From assembly GCF_001949145.1 (NCBI RefSeq), contig NW_019091513.1, forward strand, positions 577,323-636,538: DNA of 59,216 bases, given 5' to 3'. Shown here in pieces: positions 1-11,800 of the stretch. Position numbers and translations under genes: made by a program. The notes under the pieces were generated by a model. The model was not told the origin of the DNA. It was given only the letters and a program-made list of their open reading frames with translations, and ran no database searches. The stretch comes from Acanthaster planci (Eukaryota > Echinodermata > Asteroidea > Valvatida > Acanthasteridae). Numbering within the stretch: position 1 is the first letter of the stretch; each line of letters begins with the position of its first letter.

Positions 1-1898
1 TATATTAATAAAAATAGAAATGTATCATTACAAAGTGAAACCGGAACTGAACGGGCCCCTTTTGACAAGATTGTTCTTTCCAAATTATCTGGTGAGCCAA
101 GGATAATTTTCTTGTCCATTTAAATATATCTTACTTATTTCAAGCAACTATATATTTCTGCGATATTTTGTTGTTTCTCATATTAAAGCTGTGCTATGCC
201 ACATTTTTCTGTTTTAACTATGCTTCTTGCTTTTCTTCGTTAAGTTGCCAGCATTATCTTTTTTTTTACACCATTCATATCTGCCCATTCGTATTACACA
301 GTATTCAGACTCAGCTCGTTTGTCAAACTGACTGGTTTTTTTTACCCCACAAACACCGACGACCGACATTAATAACTGTTAATCACTCATTAGCCTGCCG
401 TAATTTTGTTGTTTGCATTCTACTTAGGGGAAAAACGGAACCGACACGGAATAAAGTTAAGCCATTGACCCATCCAGGGGCAGTCAACGGGGCCCTGCCC
501 CCCCCAAGCTGAAAGCACGCTTTTTGTCTGCCCGCTCTGCCTTCCTTCAGAATGTAAACAACAACACATTCCAAAATAACCCCCCCCCCCCCAGAAAAAG
601 GTTCTGGATCCGCCCTTAAACTACACACAAGCACGGATTGAAGTATAATGACCGGGGAAGTGCAAGTTGGCAGACAACGGGAGCGGGATACCGGGAATAA
701 AGGGAATGGCGGCTTGCCAAAATGTGCTCAGGGAGGGGATGTGGAACAATCCCCCCTCCCCCAAGGTGGGGAAAGATAAGGAAACAAAATACATTAGAGG
801 GTGGTGGACCCCAAGAAGGGCAGATTATGTGGATCAGGAGAGTGAATTAGACTGATGAAAATACACGTAGTCGTTTTACTGTAGGTTTGAATGGTCCGAA
901 ACGGGCTTTGGTATATCACTTTAAGAATTATTTGACCATGCACGAGAATTCAGTTTGACGTGTAGTTTTGTTTTACTGCATATGTCTTTTCATGCTGCCT
1001 GAAAAAAAATCTAATTCAGCAGTTGAACGTCAAGAGACTGTCTGAAGTGTTTATATGTATTGGGGTCTGTGTTTATTGAAATGTTAGATTGAGTGTCCCG
1101 GAATGTCTCACTGAAGGACGTTTCTTGTCACTGTGCGAATCATGTGTGAGGCCCACACTTTTATTGGCTCATTTAATAAACACATCAGTCAGCGGCATAT
1201 CGGGGGGGGGGCAGGGGGCGTATTTATATATCAAGCAGGTGTGCTTTTGATTTTTTACCCCCCCCCCATTATATATTATGTTAAATGAGCCCGAAGCCGC
1301 ATTCGCTTTTTACTTTGCCCCTCCCCCCACCAATAGCTGGAGACGCTGCTGTCCTCATGCAGTTCGTCGATATCGTTTTGTAGTCGTGTTACTGTAGTCT
1401 GCACTTACATCATGCCAATGAAATACAGTTTTGAAGACATGGAGGAAGAAACGTTTTTCTTTATAACGATGGCAGAATTGATATTTTGCCTATGGAACGT
1501 TTACGCTTTGTGTCTTAGGACCAAACCTTTCTACCGATCACAGTTAACTTTAGTATCATAATGTAGGCCCTCTTTGACAACCGTCAGTTTTTCCCATGGA
1601 AGCCGTATAAAATGCTGTTCTATGGGGTGGCCGGGGGATTGATTAACTTGGACAGTTGGAAATTGAGGGGAAAAAAACAATTTTGCCCCCTAGGCCTATC
1701 CCAACAAAAATCATGTAGACCACTAGAACATTGGTTAAAGAACTTATGATGTAACTTTGTGCATTGCACCTTATTTCACAATTATTTTTCTGACCTAGCT
1801 GGCTTAAATTTGCTTTGGTTTCCATCCGCTGTAAATATTACATATACATACATACATACACATATTATATAATTTTGTGAATAAAAGAACCTTACTAA
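1..1898. other. Intergenic stretch, no supported gene
   Basis: I see no gene with splice signals or a recognisable product here. Two patches are rich in poly-C or poly-G (about 480-625 and 1201-1330). The first has the form of a common marine-invertebrate repeat in which a BamHI-like ggatccgcc sits beside long C runs. Short open frames overlapping these patches come from low-complexity sequence. A short tacatacatacata run lies at about 1846-1862. Confidence 0.6.
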
Positions 1899-2073
1899 TA
1901 CGGGCGATTCACAGTAGCGCACCTCCAAGAGTTTACAACGCGTTGACCAATCACAGTGCGCAAAATTTGTCGACCCTTTCCAAACGCGCATTGAGTAGAC
2001 AGACTTCGCAAACTGTGATTGGCCAACGCGTTGCAAACTCTTGGAGGCGCACTATTGTGAAACGCCCGTATTG
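1899..2073. mobile_element. Palindromic foldback/MITE-like element, copy 1
   Basis: This element is almost entirely one inverted repeat. It opens with cgggcgattcaca and closes with the complement tgtgaaacgcccg. Arms of about 75 bp contain CCAAGAGTTT, CGCGTTG and CCAATCACA and are complementary apart from a short asymmetric centre. TA flanks both ends, consistent with a TA target duplication, as in Tc1/mariner-type miniature elements. No transposase is encoded. Two further copies lie at 3571-3743 and 7583-7762. Short open frames on both strands here are products of the palindrome. Confidence 0.8.
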
Positions 2074-2701
2074 CTGTCACGCTTTGTTCAGGAAGATGAC
2101 AATTCCTTTCTGGCTCCGCTTAGTTACTCGTATCACATTTTGCTACGAATACTCGTGTTAAAAACACAAAGATATCAAAGGGCTACAAGTATGTGTGATC
2201 GCGAATACCGCCGAGTGGCAGGTGGAACTAGGAAGACTCCAATATTGGCAATGCGTGGAGATATGCACATGATGTATACACAACTCAAACTGCCATCACT
2301 GTGTGGATTATGGGTAAGATATTTTTAGAGAAATATTTCTGTACACAAAAGCTATATATGACTTAAGATTTCATTCTGGAGAAATGGTATGTTGGACTAT
2401 ATATAAATGGGACTCTCCTTGTCACATTTAGCGTGATTTTTTTTTTGGGGGGGGACTGTTATACTGATAAGAGTTCCACAATTCTGGCAACATGCATAAT
2501 AGAGTAAGCGAGTGCTTTTCAGTTGGTAACAATTTTCTTTCAAAAAATTCAACCAACATTTATAAGAAGCTGCCTGGTACATTCCGAGCTTCTTGAATTT
2601 CGCAAAGATTTGAAGAAATTGATGAGGACTGCCTCCTCCATGATGTCAAGCCCCTAGACCAGAATACTTCCACGATGCTCTTCCTTTGCGAAGCCTTTGC
2701 T

Positions 2702-2920
2702 CTAACAGCCTGACTGTTGGGACACCATGTTGGTGGCACACGTCTTGGGCAGCTCTACGCCCCGGTGCAAGAGGTTGGCTAGGTCGCTGCAGCCGCTGCA
2801 GCAGGGCACAAAGGCACAGAAGAAGCCGTAGAGGATGCCACAGAAGATCCCAATGGGCCAGCCGAAGATGAACAGGATCAGGATCCAGACGATGCTCCAG
2901 AGCCAGCTGCAGTTAGCCAT
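2702..2920 (-). CDS. Small hydrophobic Cys-rich protein, unidentified (72 aa)
   Basis: A single uninterrupted frame starts with MANCSWLWS and ends with a terminal cysteine. Residues about 6-40 are strongly hydrophobic and rich in W, I, L, F and G, so one long or two short membrane segments are likely. A Cys cluster (CCSGCSD, about residues 40-46) follows. The C-terminal half is polar, with LPKTCATNMV near residues 58-67. The stretch is more GC-rich than its surroundings, as expected for a real exon. The pattern reminds me of short invertebrate membrane proteins, but I cannot name a family and assign no function. No splice sites or poly(A) signal were identified, so it could be a single-exon gene or the terminal exon of a longer one. 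Confidence 0.5.
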   Translation of the reverse strand: MANCSWLWSIVWILILFIFGWPIGIFCGILYGFFCAFVPCCSGCSDLANLLHRGVELPKTCATNMVSQQSGC

Positions 2921-3570
2921 GGAAGAGGAGTGGGAGGTGCGGACGACGGTTATTCGACTTTGGAGGATGAAGCTGGGAAAAGGTGCGGGTTTCGACGCGC
3001 GTCTGCTAATACGTTGTTGAACTCATACAGTCTACGGACAAGTTTCTGCATAATGATATCAAAATTAAAAACCTAATGTTGAGAGCAATGTTTCGAGTTT
3101 ATAGGGCTTTTTAAAATATAGGCAGTTAATTGACTAAAACGCTGACAGGTACTGCTGGCCTGTTATACCTTCAATAGAAAGCTTGCAGGTAACAAATCGG
3201 CATGCTGCACATTTGCTTATAAATTGAACACAATGAAACTTCACAACAAATTTCCCGAACGATGTTTCTCTCGAAGTTTGCCCTTTTGTGGAAGTGAGAA
3301 TAAGCTTTCTGTATCTCCATGACGTAGTGACTGGTTCGCCATCAAGCTATAGGCCTAACGATGTAGGAGTGTATCTGCTCATAACAAGCAATGCAGCCAA
3401 GCATGGAATGGTAGTATCGCTATGTTGCTGTCTAGCATTAAATTAAGCCTGGTGTCCATCTTGTCGTTTGGAACACAGGCGGTCCGCAAGACGAGAAGAC
3501 GTGATGACTATAGTTGACTATAGACCGACTAACAGCGCTCGGTGTGTGGTCGGACATGTCTAGTCGACAG

Positions 3571-3743
3571 TATGCCCGTTTCACAATAGTGCGCCATCAA
3601 CAGTTTGCAACGCAAGGGCCAATCACAATGCGCAAAATTTGTCGACCCAATGCGCGTTTGGAAAGGGTCGACAAATTTCGCGCGGTGTGATTGGCCAACA
3701 TGTTGCAAACTCTTGGAGGCGCACTATTGTGAATCGCCCATAT
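3571..3743. mobile_element. Palindromic foldback/MITE-like element, copy 2
   Basis: This is the same family as the element at 1899-2073. The outer arms match (tcacaatagtgcgcc with its complement ggcgcactattgtga, and the CCAATCACA blocks). The asymmetric centre, gtcgacccaatgcgcgtttgg, runs in the opposite orientation to that of copy 1, so this copy is inverted relative to it. TA is present at both ends. Confidence 0.8.
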
Positions 3744-4028
3744 TGGGACCAGGCTCAGGGCCGGGTGTGGTCGAACCGCTGGTTACCAATAACATATTTC
3801 ATTTATCATTACAGAGGGAACCGTTCACATGAAAATTATTGTACGAGATTTCAGTGACTTTGTACGCTGCGAGAATCGCGGCCTACGCTGAAATTTGAGT
3901 AACAATGAGATAATTAAGGCCTACTGGGGTCATTCAATTGTAACTTAATAGCGCATGAGCATTGTTAAAAAGCCACTGACTACTGGCCTAACAATAGTTC
4001 GCGCTCGAACTTGCCCCTTGTTGATCAC

Positions 4029-4460
4029 CGGGGTGTAAAATTGTAAGCATTAAAAAATTGGTGAAATTAGTTGAACTAAGCGAGAGTGACATCGTTGCAC
4101 GCCGGTCATGCCAGCATGCGTGTTTGTTTGAGGATACCACGGCTACTCGACGCAGACAGTCGGTGAATCCTGTTTTCCATATCAACGTAAGAAACGCAGA
4201 CAGCAACGCAACGCAGACATATGGAAACATATCAAACGGGGGTGTCGCCGACAAGGCAGATAAACAGAAACCAGCCCGCGAACGATCGGCAAAGTTGAGC
4301 CAAGTTCAACTTTGTCGGCTGTCTGCGTCGAGTATTCGTGGTATCTCCATACAAACACGCATGCTGGCATGACCGGCGTGCAACGATGCCTAGTTCCACG
4401 AATTTTGCCCGTTTGCCCGTCCTTAATGCTTTCATATTAATGCTTACATATTACACCCCA
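4029..4460. mobile_element. Long palindromic element with CGCAGAC motifs
   Basis: The left arm (about 4029-4165) and right arm (about 4308-4460) are inverted copies. They share ggggtgtaa at the ends, then atcgttgcacgccggtcatg, gccagcatgcgtgtttgt and actcgacgcagacag. The octamer GTCTGCGT or its complement occurs repeatedly inside. Part of the centre (about 4160-4290) matches in inverted orientation a second block at about 4685-4845, so a larger decayed or duplicated element may extend to about 4860. No transposase frame is visible. Confidence 0.65.
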
Positions 4461-5577
4461 CTGTTCGACTAAATAGCTGACTGTCGATGAAATGCGTGAA
4501 ACTGGAGTAGAGCTTTGGCATCATGAGGCAGTAATGTCAATTTGAAAGGGTATTTTCCGCAGAATATCACGGAGTATCGGATGCCATATTGTTTCAATTT
4601 TTTGGGTGGAATGACGTCATGCACCGTGTCTCCTATTCGTGTCTGCGTCTTAACGTCTTGTGTTCCGTCTGCGTTACAAACGACCATATTGAAAGTTTTT
4701 CGATCGTCCGTGGGCTGGTTTGCGTTTGTCTGCGTCGTTGGGGACACCTCCGTTTGGCATGATACGTCGGTGTTGCAGTTTGCGTCTTGATTGCGTTACT
4801 CTCCGCGTTTCTTACTTTGAAATGGAAACGAGGCAAGCACATCAAGTGCAGAACAGTACATCCGATCAACCAACAAAAACAAACATGCATTTACTCCATG
4901 GAGCTCCACACGTTGGTTGTGGTTAACAGAGCTTAACACATTGCATGGCTTACCCTCGTTTTTGGGGGGGGTGTTGAAGGTTGATACCGGTAACAAATCA
5001 GCAGATGGAAAAGTTGTATCCAAACTACCCACCTCTTCCATGCTCATACTGTAAGAGGCCTGATGACCAACTGATGCACTTAAAAAAACAAAAACTTATT
5101 ATACAATTTTTCGATCTGCTCGCCGGAACAAAATAAACGAAAAAAACTGACTTACCCCCACCACAAAAAGTTTGAGGCACGTGCAGGGAACTGAACATAA
5201 AAAATGGATTTGTACTTACAAGGGCGGATTTTTTCCTGCAGTGTCTGTCCTGACTGTGCACTGATTCACTCTAGACTAGTTATTTAGCTCCTTTTATCCA
5301 CCGCCGTAGTGAATGTGTTAGTGTAGCCTGAGATATTACAGTCAAGTCGTTATAAGACGTTTGAACCTGACTGGCTGATGGCACACTCTTATTCGCTGTT
5401 CTTGAGAAGTTGGCAAGTCAGGAAATTTGGTAATCGCTGACCTTTCTCTAATTCTTAGGAACTTCCTCTACAGTGTACATTGACCAATCACTGGAAAGGT
5501 TTACAGGAAACGACCACGAGTGACAGGCTGTATAGCCGCAGTTGTGAGACATCAGGAAAGTCAACACCTGGGGCCGA

Positions 5578-5810
5578 TTTCATAGAGCTGCTTAAGCACA
5601 AAATTTGCTTAAGCGGGAAAAAACTTTGCTTGATAAATCAGTTAACCAGCCAAAATTCCATGTGATGTATATTGTCTTGGGATTGTATTTAGCTGTTTTT
5701 TGGTTAGCATGACAACCAAATAGAGTTTAAGTTGGTAACCTTTGTTTATTAAGCAAAGTTTTTTCCCGCTTATTATAAGTAAATTTTGTGCTTAAGCAGC
5801 TCTATGAATT
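5578..5810. mobile_element. Palindromic MITE-like element
   Basis: The ends are inverted copies: ttcatagagctgcttaagca at 5579 onward and its complement ending near 5809. Inside each arm are aaattt, a GCTTAAG/ATTATAAG variant, and gcgggaaaaaactttgctt. The arms cover about 75 bp each around a divergent centre. No coding capacity is present. It is not related to the palindromes at 1899 or 4029. Confidence 0.7.
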
Positions 5811-6429
5811 TTCAAGATTTTTTTTTGCGTTGGGGAGATGTAAAGTGGATCGAACTTTCGACAACGCCACTTTTTCTTTCTAAAAGCAGATTCTACTTAA
5901 GCGACCAAAACGTGGCCATTGGCTTTTCTGCCTTCAAAGCAACATGAATCAAGTTTAGGTTACGACCATTTCGTTTACTGTAATTAAGTTCTTCAATTGT
6001 TACTGGCGTCAAGAGGAAAAAATTAGGGATGTCATCAATGACATAATCATCGATCTTTGTTCATCGATTGAGGTATTAACAGGTCTTCTGAGATATGAAA
6101 ACAACAAATTTGTCAAAAATTACATTATTTTGTATTTCGGGGTTAGAATGATCTTTTTTGAATAATAAAGGTGGGGATGAAAGACACTTTAATACAAATT
6201 TTTGTGCAGTATCAGGATGCTAAGAAATTGATTGTAATTAATAGTCTGCTTTGAAAAGTTACCGTCGGGCTAGGAAATTAGCAACCCAGTATTAGAATAA
6301 CTCAGTATTCTTCGGCAGATCACGATTTAAGAATGGCGTTAGCTATTCAATGAAATTTTATTCTTTTTGGGCAAAGGATGCATCGCTGAAACTTCCATCA
6401 AGAATTTAAACGGCTGGGGTGACCTAGAC

Positions 6430-6740
6430 CCGTGTCAGGGACTGGGGGATAGAGTGTTGCAGGGGGTGGGGTGGTTTACACTTGAAACGCGGGGGGTCTA
6501 CACTACAAACACAAGGGGGCTCTCACGGTTCATACTGTAATATGCATACAAGTTTACAAAGCCCAAACCTTATATCAAAATAGCGCATTTGTGCCTTTTT
6601 AGCATTTCTCTTTTTATATGAGTACGAAATTAATGTCGCATGTTTAAAAGTCAAACCATACTCAAAATTAGCCTTTTTTTCTCTGCCACGAAAAACTGGG
6701 GGATACATCCCGACCCCACCCCTGTGATCTACGCCTATGT
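6430..6740. repeat. G/C-run repeat, degenerate
   Basis: This stretch alternates G-rich runs (about 6438-6515) with a block near 6690-6740 whose complement reads gtagatcacaggggtggggt. That wording is typical of poorly characterised interspersed repeats in marine invertebrates. No coding evidence was seen. The family assignment is an impression only. Confidence 0.3.
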
Positions 6741-7582
6741 ATGGCGGGAACTGGCCATAAACGTAGATCAAGCCAACTTACCTCGCCTAAGGCAGTTACC
6801 TGGACTGCCTGATCAAGCTGATGAAAAGAATACCGATCTGTGCAGGCTTTTCCTGTGGGTTTCACATTTAATAACAAATCTCAGGCAACCAGTTTGGCGA
6901 CAATCTCTCACTCTTCACTTTAATGATAAATACTCACTGCTTCCGAGTAATGCATCAGTGACGTGCATATACGTATACATGTATTCCACATTGACACGAT
7001 TACGGAATGTCTGGATTCATCTGAATGTTAACGGTGCACCCTCGTATTTAGGCCAGAAATATGTCCGCCAAGCTCATTAATAAAAGTTATAGACTCAATA
7101 TATTCTATATGAGGGGGACCTGAGAGCCATGGAACTGAGGAATTGAAGAAATATGAAACTGAACCTCTGGGCCAGACTCAAGGCTTCCAAGTCTGAGCAA
7201 TTTGGATGCAATCGGGTTTGAAAGTGGCACTATTTGAGTCATTTTGCCGAGGGAGGGTTTTTCAAAATGGCTACTTTTCTGGACAGGGACATTTTCTGCA
7301 TTTTAGGGGGGGTTTGCTTCTGGTGAAAATTTCTCAAAAATTCATTGGTCAATCCCCCGAAAATTAAAAGGAAAATGAAAGAGGACATGTGGAACATCAT
7401 TTTTCTGTGCAGCCTGAACACCTGTGAGAGTTGTGAGTATTTTTAAAATATTTGTGAAGTATGGGGATTTATCACTGCTGTCTATGGGAATTTATTTTTA
7501 GTGGTGCACCCTTAAGAATTGGTGTGTTGTCTAGTTTCTCATCTCCTTTAACCAACATCAAATAAAAATAAATGACAGACAA

Positions 7583-7762
7583 ATACGGGCGATTCACAAT
7601 AGTGCGCCTCCAAGAGTTTGCAACGCGTTGGCCAATCACAACGTGCGAAATCTGTCGACCCTTTCCAGACGTGCATTTGGTCGACAGATTTCGTGCCTTG
7701 TGATTGGCTAATTATAACGTGTTGCAAACTCTTGGAAGCGCACTATTGTGAAACACCCGTTG
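7583..7762. mobile_element. Palindromic foldback/MITE-like element, copy 3
   Basis: Third copy of the 1899-2073 family. It begins cgggcgattcacaatagtgc and ends with cactattgtgaaacacccg. The centre (gtcgaccctttcc...) has the same orientation as copy 1. The left end keeps TA but the right terminus has diverged (gttga), so the flanking duplication is imperfect here. Confidence 0.8.
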
Positions 7763-8027
7763 ATGGACATGATGAGCAAGTCTCTCATCAATTGAAGTTG
7801 CAACAATCTCAGGTGCATATTTCCGGCCATGGTCAAGTGGAGATGCGTAATTGATTGCATGGAGTGGTAATTAATCATGATCAGTTAAATTCACTGCTGA
7901 AAATCAGGCAATTAAAACAGGGGCGTAAGGCAGTTGCGTACTATCCAGCGGGGTCCTCTGGAGACATTTTGCTGTTTAAATGTTTAATTTAAGATATAAG
8001 ATAAGATTATACGCCTGTGGCAGCTAC

Positions 8028-8880
8028 TTCATGACCAGACAGTGAGCTGTGTGCGTGTTAATGGCGAAGATTGTGATTGGTTTCATTTTCAGAGTGGAGT
8101 CCGTCAGGAATGCGCAGCCGTCTCTGGCCTGTTCATCACGATAAACCGACTGGACTTCAAAAGTGTCCAGCAACATTCCTGGAGTGTACCTTAAAGAATG
8201 CCACCTGACTGGTCTGGAGTACATAGATGATACAGGTTGAACTCTCCTCCCCCAGATCTAGCCACCATTTCTGAAACTCTGAAGATATATGGGGAGGAGG
8301 CCTCCAAGCCAGGGTTGGTTGTCATCTGGAAAAAGAGCATGAGATCATGATAGTCCGTGACTGCAAGTGCCCCGAGTTGGTCCTTGTAAACGGGAACCCC
8401 GTGGAATGCGTAGAGGACTTCATCTACCTTAGCTCAAAGATCCATCATTCGGGAGAGATTGGTCCAGAGATTGCGGCAGAAATGCCTTGGCAAGTGACAT
8501 CTTGGGCAGCCTCTGGCGACTTGTATGGCGCCACAACATCATTGTTGCCACAAAGACGAAGGATAACACCTCCGTCTTGTCTGTACTCCTCTGTGGATCC
8601 GAAACGTGGCCACTGTCTGCCTCTGATGCCCACCGCTCATGGCTGCGCCGAGAACCAAAGTATATTCCGAAAAGTACGGTATATAATTCTATAGGCATCC
8701 GCTGGTGGGACAACACATCCCCAACGAAGTGGTTCGACAACAATCTCTGCAGCCGTCTAATTTCCATCTCTTGGCAGAGTGGAGACCTCATCAATGACTC
8801 GGCCACATCTTTCAGTAGCCACTTAACCATCCAACGTGGCTCATCTTTGAGTCTGAGCTCAGTACAGCATTGCTGAAGAC
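8028..8880 (+). mobile_element. Decayed LINE (non-LTR retrotransposon) reverse-transcriptase fragment
   Basis: Conceptual translation in shifting frames gives the C-terminal half of a LINE reverse transcriptase. First comes a block like VNGEDCDWFHFQSGVRQEC near 8055-8115, matching the usual SGVRQGC motif. Stop codons follow where the catalytic YADD would be expected. Next are VNGNPVECVEDFIYLSSKI (about 8389-8445), VLSVLLCGSETW (about 8575-8615) and IGIRWWDNTS (about 8694-8725). These resemble the FTYLGS, VLLYGSETW and WWDKIS blocks of RTE/L2/CR1-type elements. Frameshifts and stops show that it is dead. The subfamily cannot be fixed by eye. Confidence 0.75.
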
Positions 8881-11800
8881 AAGGTAGAAGGACGTGGCTG
8901 AAGCAGACCTGATGCAGCTCGAATTGTCCCTACAGCAGGCCCATACCATAGGCCTTGGCCGATCAGGTTGGAGACAAGTCAATGCAGCAAATTAAAAAAT
9001 ACAAATTCTGGACACAAGTTGGATTTAAAAATTGGCTGTGGTGAAGGCTGGTTTCCTCTTAACTCTGCACAGCAAAGGAGTGGGGTATAATACAGACTGC
9101 CCTTATGATTTTATAGCTAATATGGTGGAATGCGTGTGGCTCAGTCCATTTAAAATCAATACAATGTGGAATACGAACTAAACAATGTAGGATTTTGCTG
9201 ACTTTGAATAGATCCTGAAGTTGCATCAAGGATGAAAACAGACTTCACTACAAAGACATGCCACACTGCAGTATTTTAGGTCTGCTTGCGACTGTTTAGA
9301 AGGCAAAAGCTGTCTAAGCGTTTTTGTTTAACTGACGTAATGTTGCATAAGGGTTGTGAGGCCAGATTTGCATAGGAAGGTGGGCGAAAGTGCTGACAAA
9401 ATGCAGTCAAAATGAAGATGATTTCGATCTGAATTGACTTTGGTTCTGCGAAAAGCAACTGAACTGGCCCCACCTTGCATATCAGATGATTGTCAAGTAC
9501 AAGTGGCTTCTTCGTTAGCCTTTACTCAAGAGACCAAAGTGTAGGCTGAACACCGTTACGGTAGTAGAGTAGCAGAATTTGAACTTTACCACTTCCGATC
9601 AGGGCCGCTTTTTGTGGGGTTAACCCTAAAAGAGCCCACCCATCAACACATTTTTCCTGAAAGTGTTGCAGTGCAATATTATAACAAGTTGAGCCTTAAC
9701 ATGTTTAGAGTAACTCTTTGTTGTCATTTTGTCACCCATGTTGTTAAAATTGGACAAATCGTTCTCACACAGCCTGTAGTTTTCTAGTGAGACGGGTGAG
9801 CCTAAAAAACCTATGATCTTTTTCCGGCCGACACACTCCATGCACCCACCATGCTGTCTGGCACGTGTAAATGTGTGGCCTCAAACTTCAATTGACAATA
9901 TAAAAAAATTGAGTTGAAACTTCATTTTTATTGATTATCGGTGTGTTGGAATGCATGCCAAAAATGTATGTTTTTGTAACAAGTCTGAACTGGAAGTCTT
10001 ACAGTGACTGAAAAATAGGTTAACAGGCATGTCATATAAAGGCCTACATGCATACTGTTTTCAGCTGCTGTGTCGGGCAGTTCCTACGGCCTACAAAACC
10101 TTTGGGGCCTTCGAGTCGAACGTACGAAACTAAGTAATACCTAACGAAAAAAATCTGAATAGCGTTTGCCCTCTAGTGCGCGCGTCTTACGGCTTACTAG
10201 TTCATATTGTCTGCAGTCTCCTAGCTCCGACTTGTTCGGCACCCTCATAATCGTCGACCACAAGGAAGGAGTGCTTGTGAACGGAATACGGAGTACACGT
10301 ACTGTACATGTACAGTGTACGTAGTGTTTCGTGGTGTGGTGCGCTCCCTACGTCAGTACATGTGCAGTACGGTACGTGTACTGTACAGTACCCAATCTAC
10401 GAACGTGTTATCTGATCAACGCCCTCTGTTGTTTTGTCGAGAAACTATTTTTCGTTGGTAGTCATTATAAAAAAGTTGTGCGTTTATTACTGCGGTGCTG
10501 GGGCCGGATACCCGCGATGGTTCTCTTCGGACGTGTCCACGTTTACACGTCGAATCTCATCCAACAGGTGAAGTCAAAATATGTAAAATTAAACCACTGT
10601 TTGTGTAATTAGCCCATTAATGACATAAGGATTGTAATTCACTCGGTGACAGGGCTCTAAGAGTGATGCTTTTCTATTTATTATCTGGAGTCTTGTTTGT
10701 TGGATCTAGAATCTTTTCCCAAAGCTGGTGTCGCGTGTCGGTAGGCATGGTACTTGGTAGGATATCCCCAGAACTGAGGGTCCGACGTCCGCCCCGCTCC
10801 CACGAACATGACGAAACCCTCAGAAAATGAGCCTTTTTCGCCATAGGCTCTGCATGGCGTTTAACATGAAGAGGCATTTTATTCCAGTTGCGTACTCATA
10901 GAAATGCTGCTCCATTTCCCCAAGAGTTCTGTGTAAGATAGCTTACATGTACATATCTTTGTACCGAATACCAAGAAAAAAAACGGGCCAAAACCATGCC
11001 TTTTTCCATAACAAGGTGCAAATAATATTTTCTGATCAGTGCCTGAGAGTCATGCAGTTCACATGTCTACTTGCGAAGACGAGCCGTAACCAAATGGTTG
11101 ATGCGCCACCCATGAAACTACCTGACGGCTGTTGTTTTTGACACATTCATACTCATGGTGTTCATGCATACACCTGGCTCAACTACGAGTACGAGTGATA
11201 CAAAGTCGCTGATAAACAGTAGTTGGGATGACCATCTTTAACACTGCATGATTCCCAGACCAAAAAGATCCTGTGGTTAGCATCAGTCAATCAAGTGATC
11301 GGGAGTTAATCGCTGTAGTAAATGAATGGCAAAATCGAAACCAAAATTTTATGGCAAAAACAAACTGGAAATCGCCCATATTAATACATCAATGATCTAA
11401 TGGGTTGATTGAGCCATATATACAAACAGGGTTCATACAGTGTAGAAGGCATTTTCACAGAGTCTCCACTTTCTGGATGGACCATTGTGGGGCCAAGGAT
11501 ACGGAGGTAGTCCAGTAGACTGGCCCCCAGTCTGGGGCTAGGTTTAGCACAGTATCATCATGAGCTACTCCTCAGCCTGTGCGGTCGGACGTCAGACCCC
11601 ACATTTCTGGGGTAATCATGAGGATGTTCAGAAGGTTCTTGACATGACTTTATTCATTGTCTCATGACAAGTTGTGAGAGCTGTGATGGCCATGGTCCAG
11701 TATGTCCATTGCTGTTGTCATGGTGTTACTGGCAGGCCTACATGTATTCCTTCCGAAAACCTGTGACAGCCCACAAATTTAAACCTGTACTGTAGCCTCA

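Noticed and set aside
8487-8876. 129-residue plus frame as an intact gene
   Set aside because: It is one surviving frame of the decayed LINE reverse transcriptase, with neighbouring blocks in other frames.
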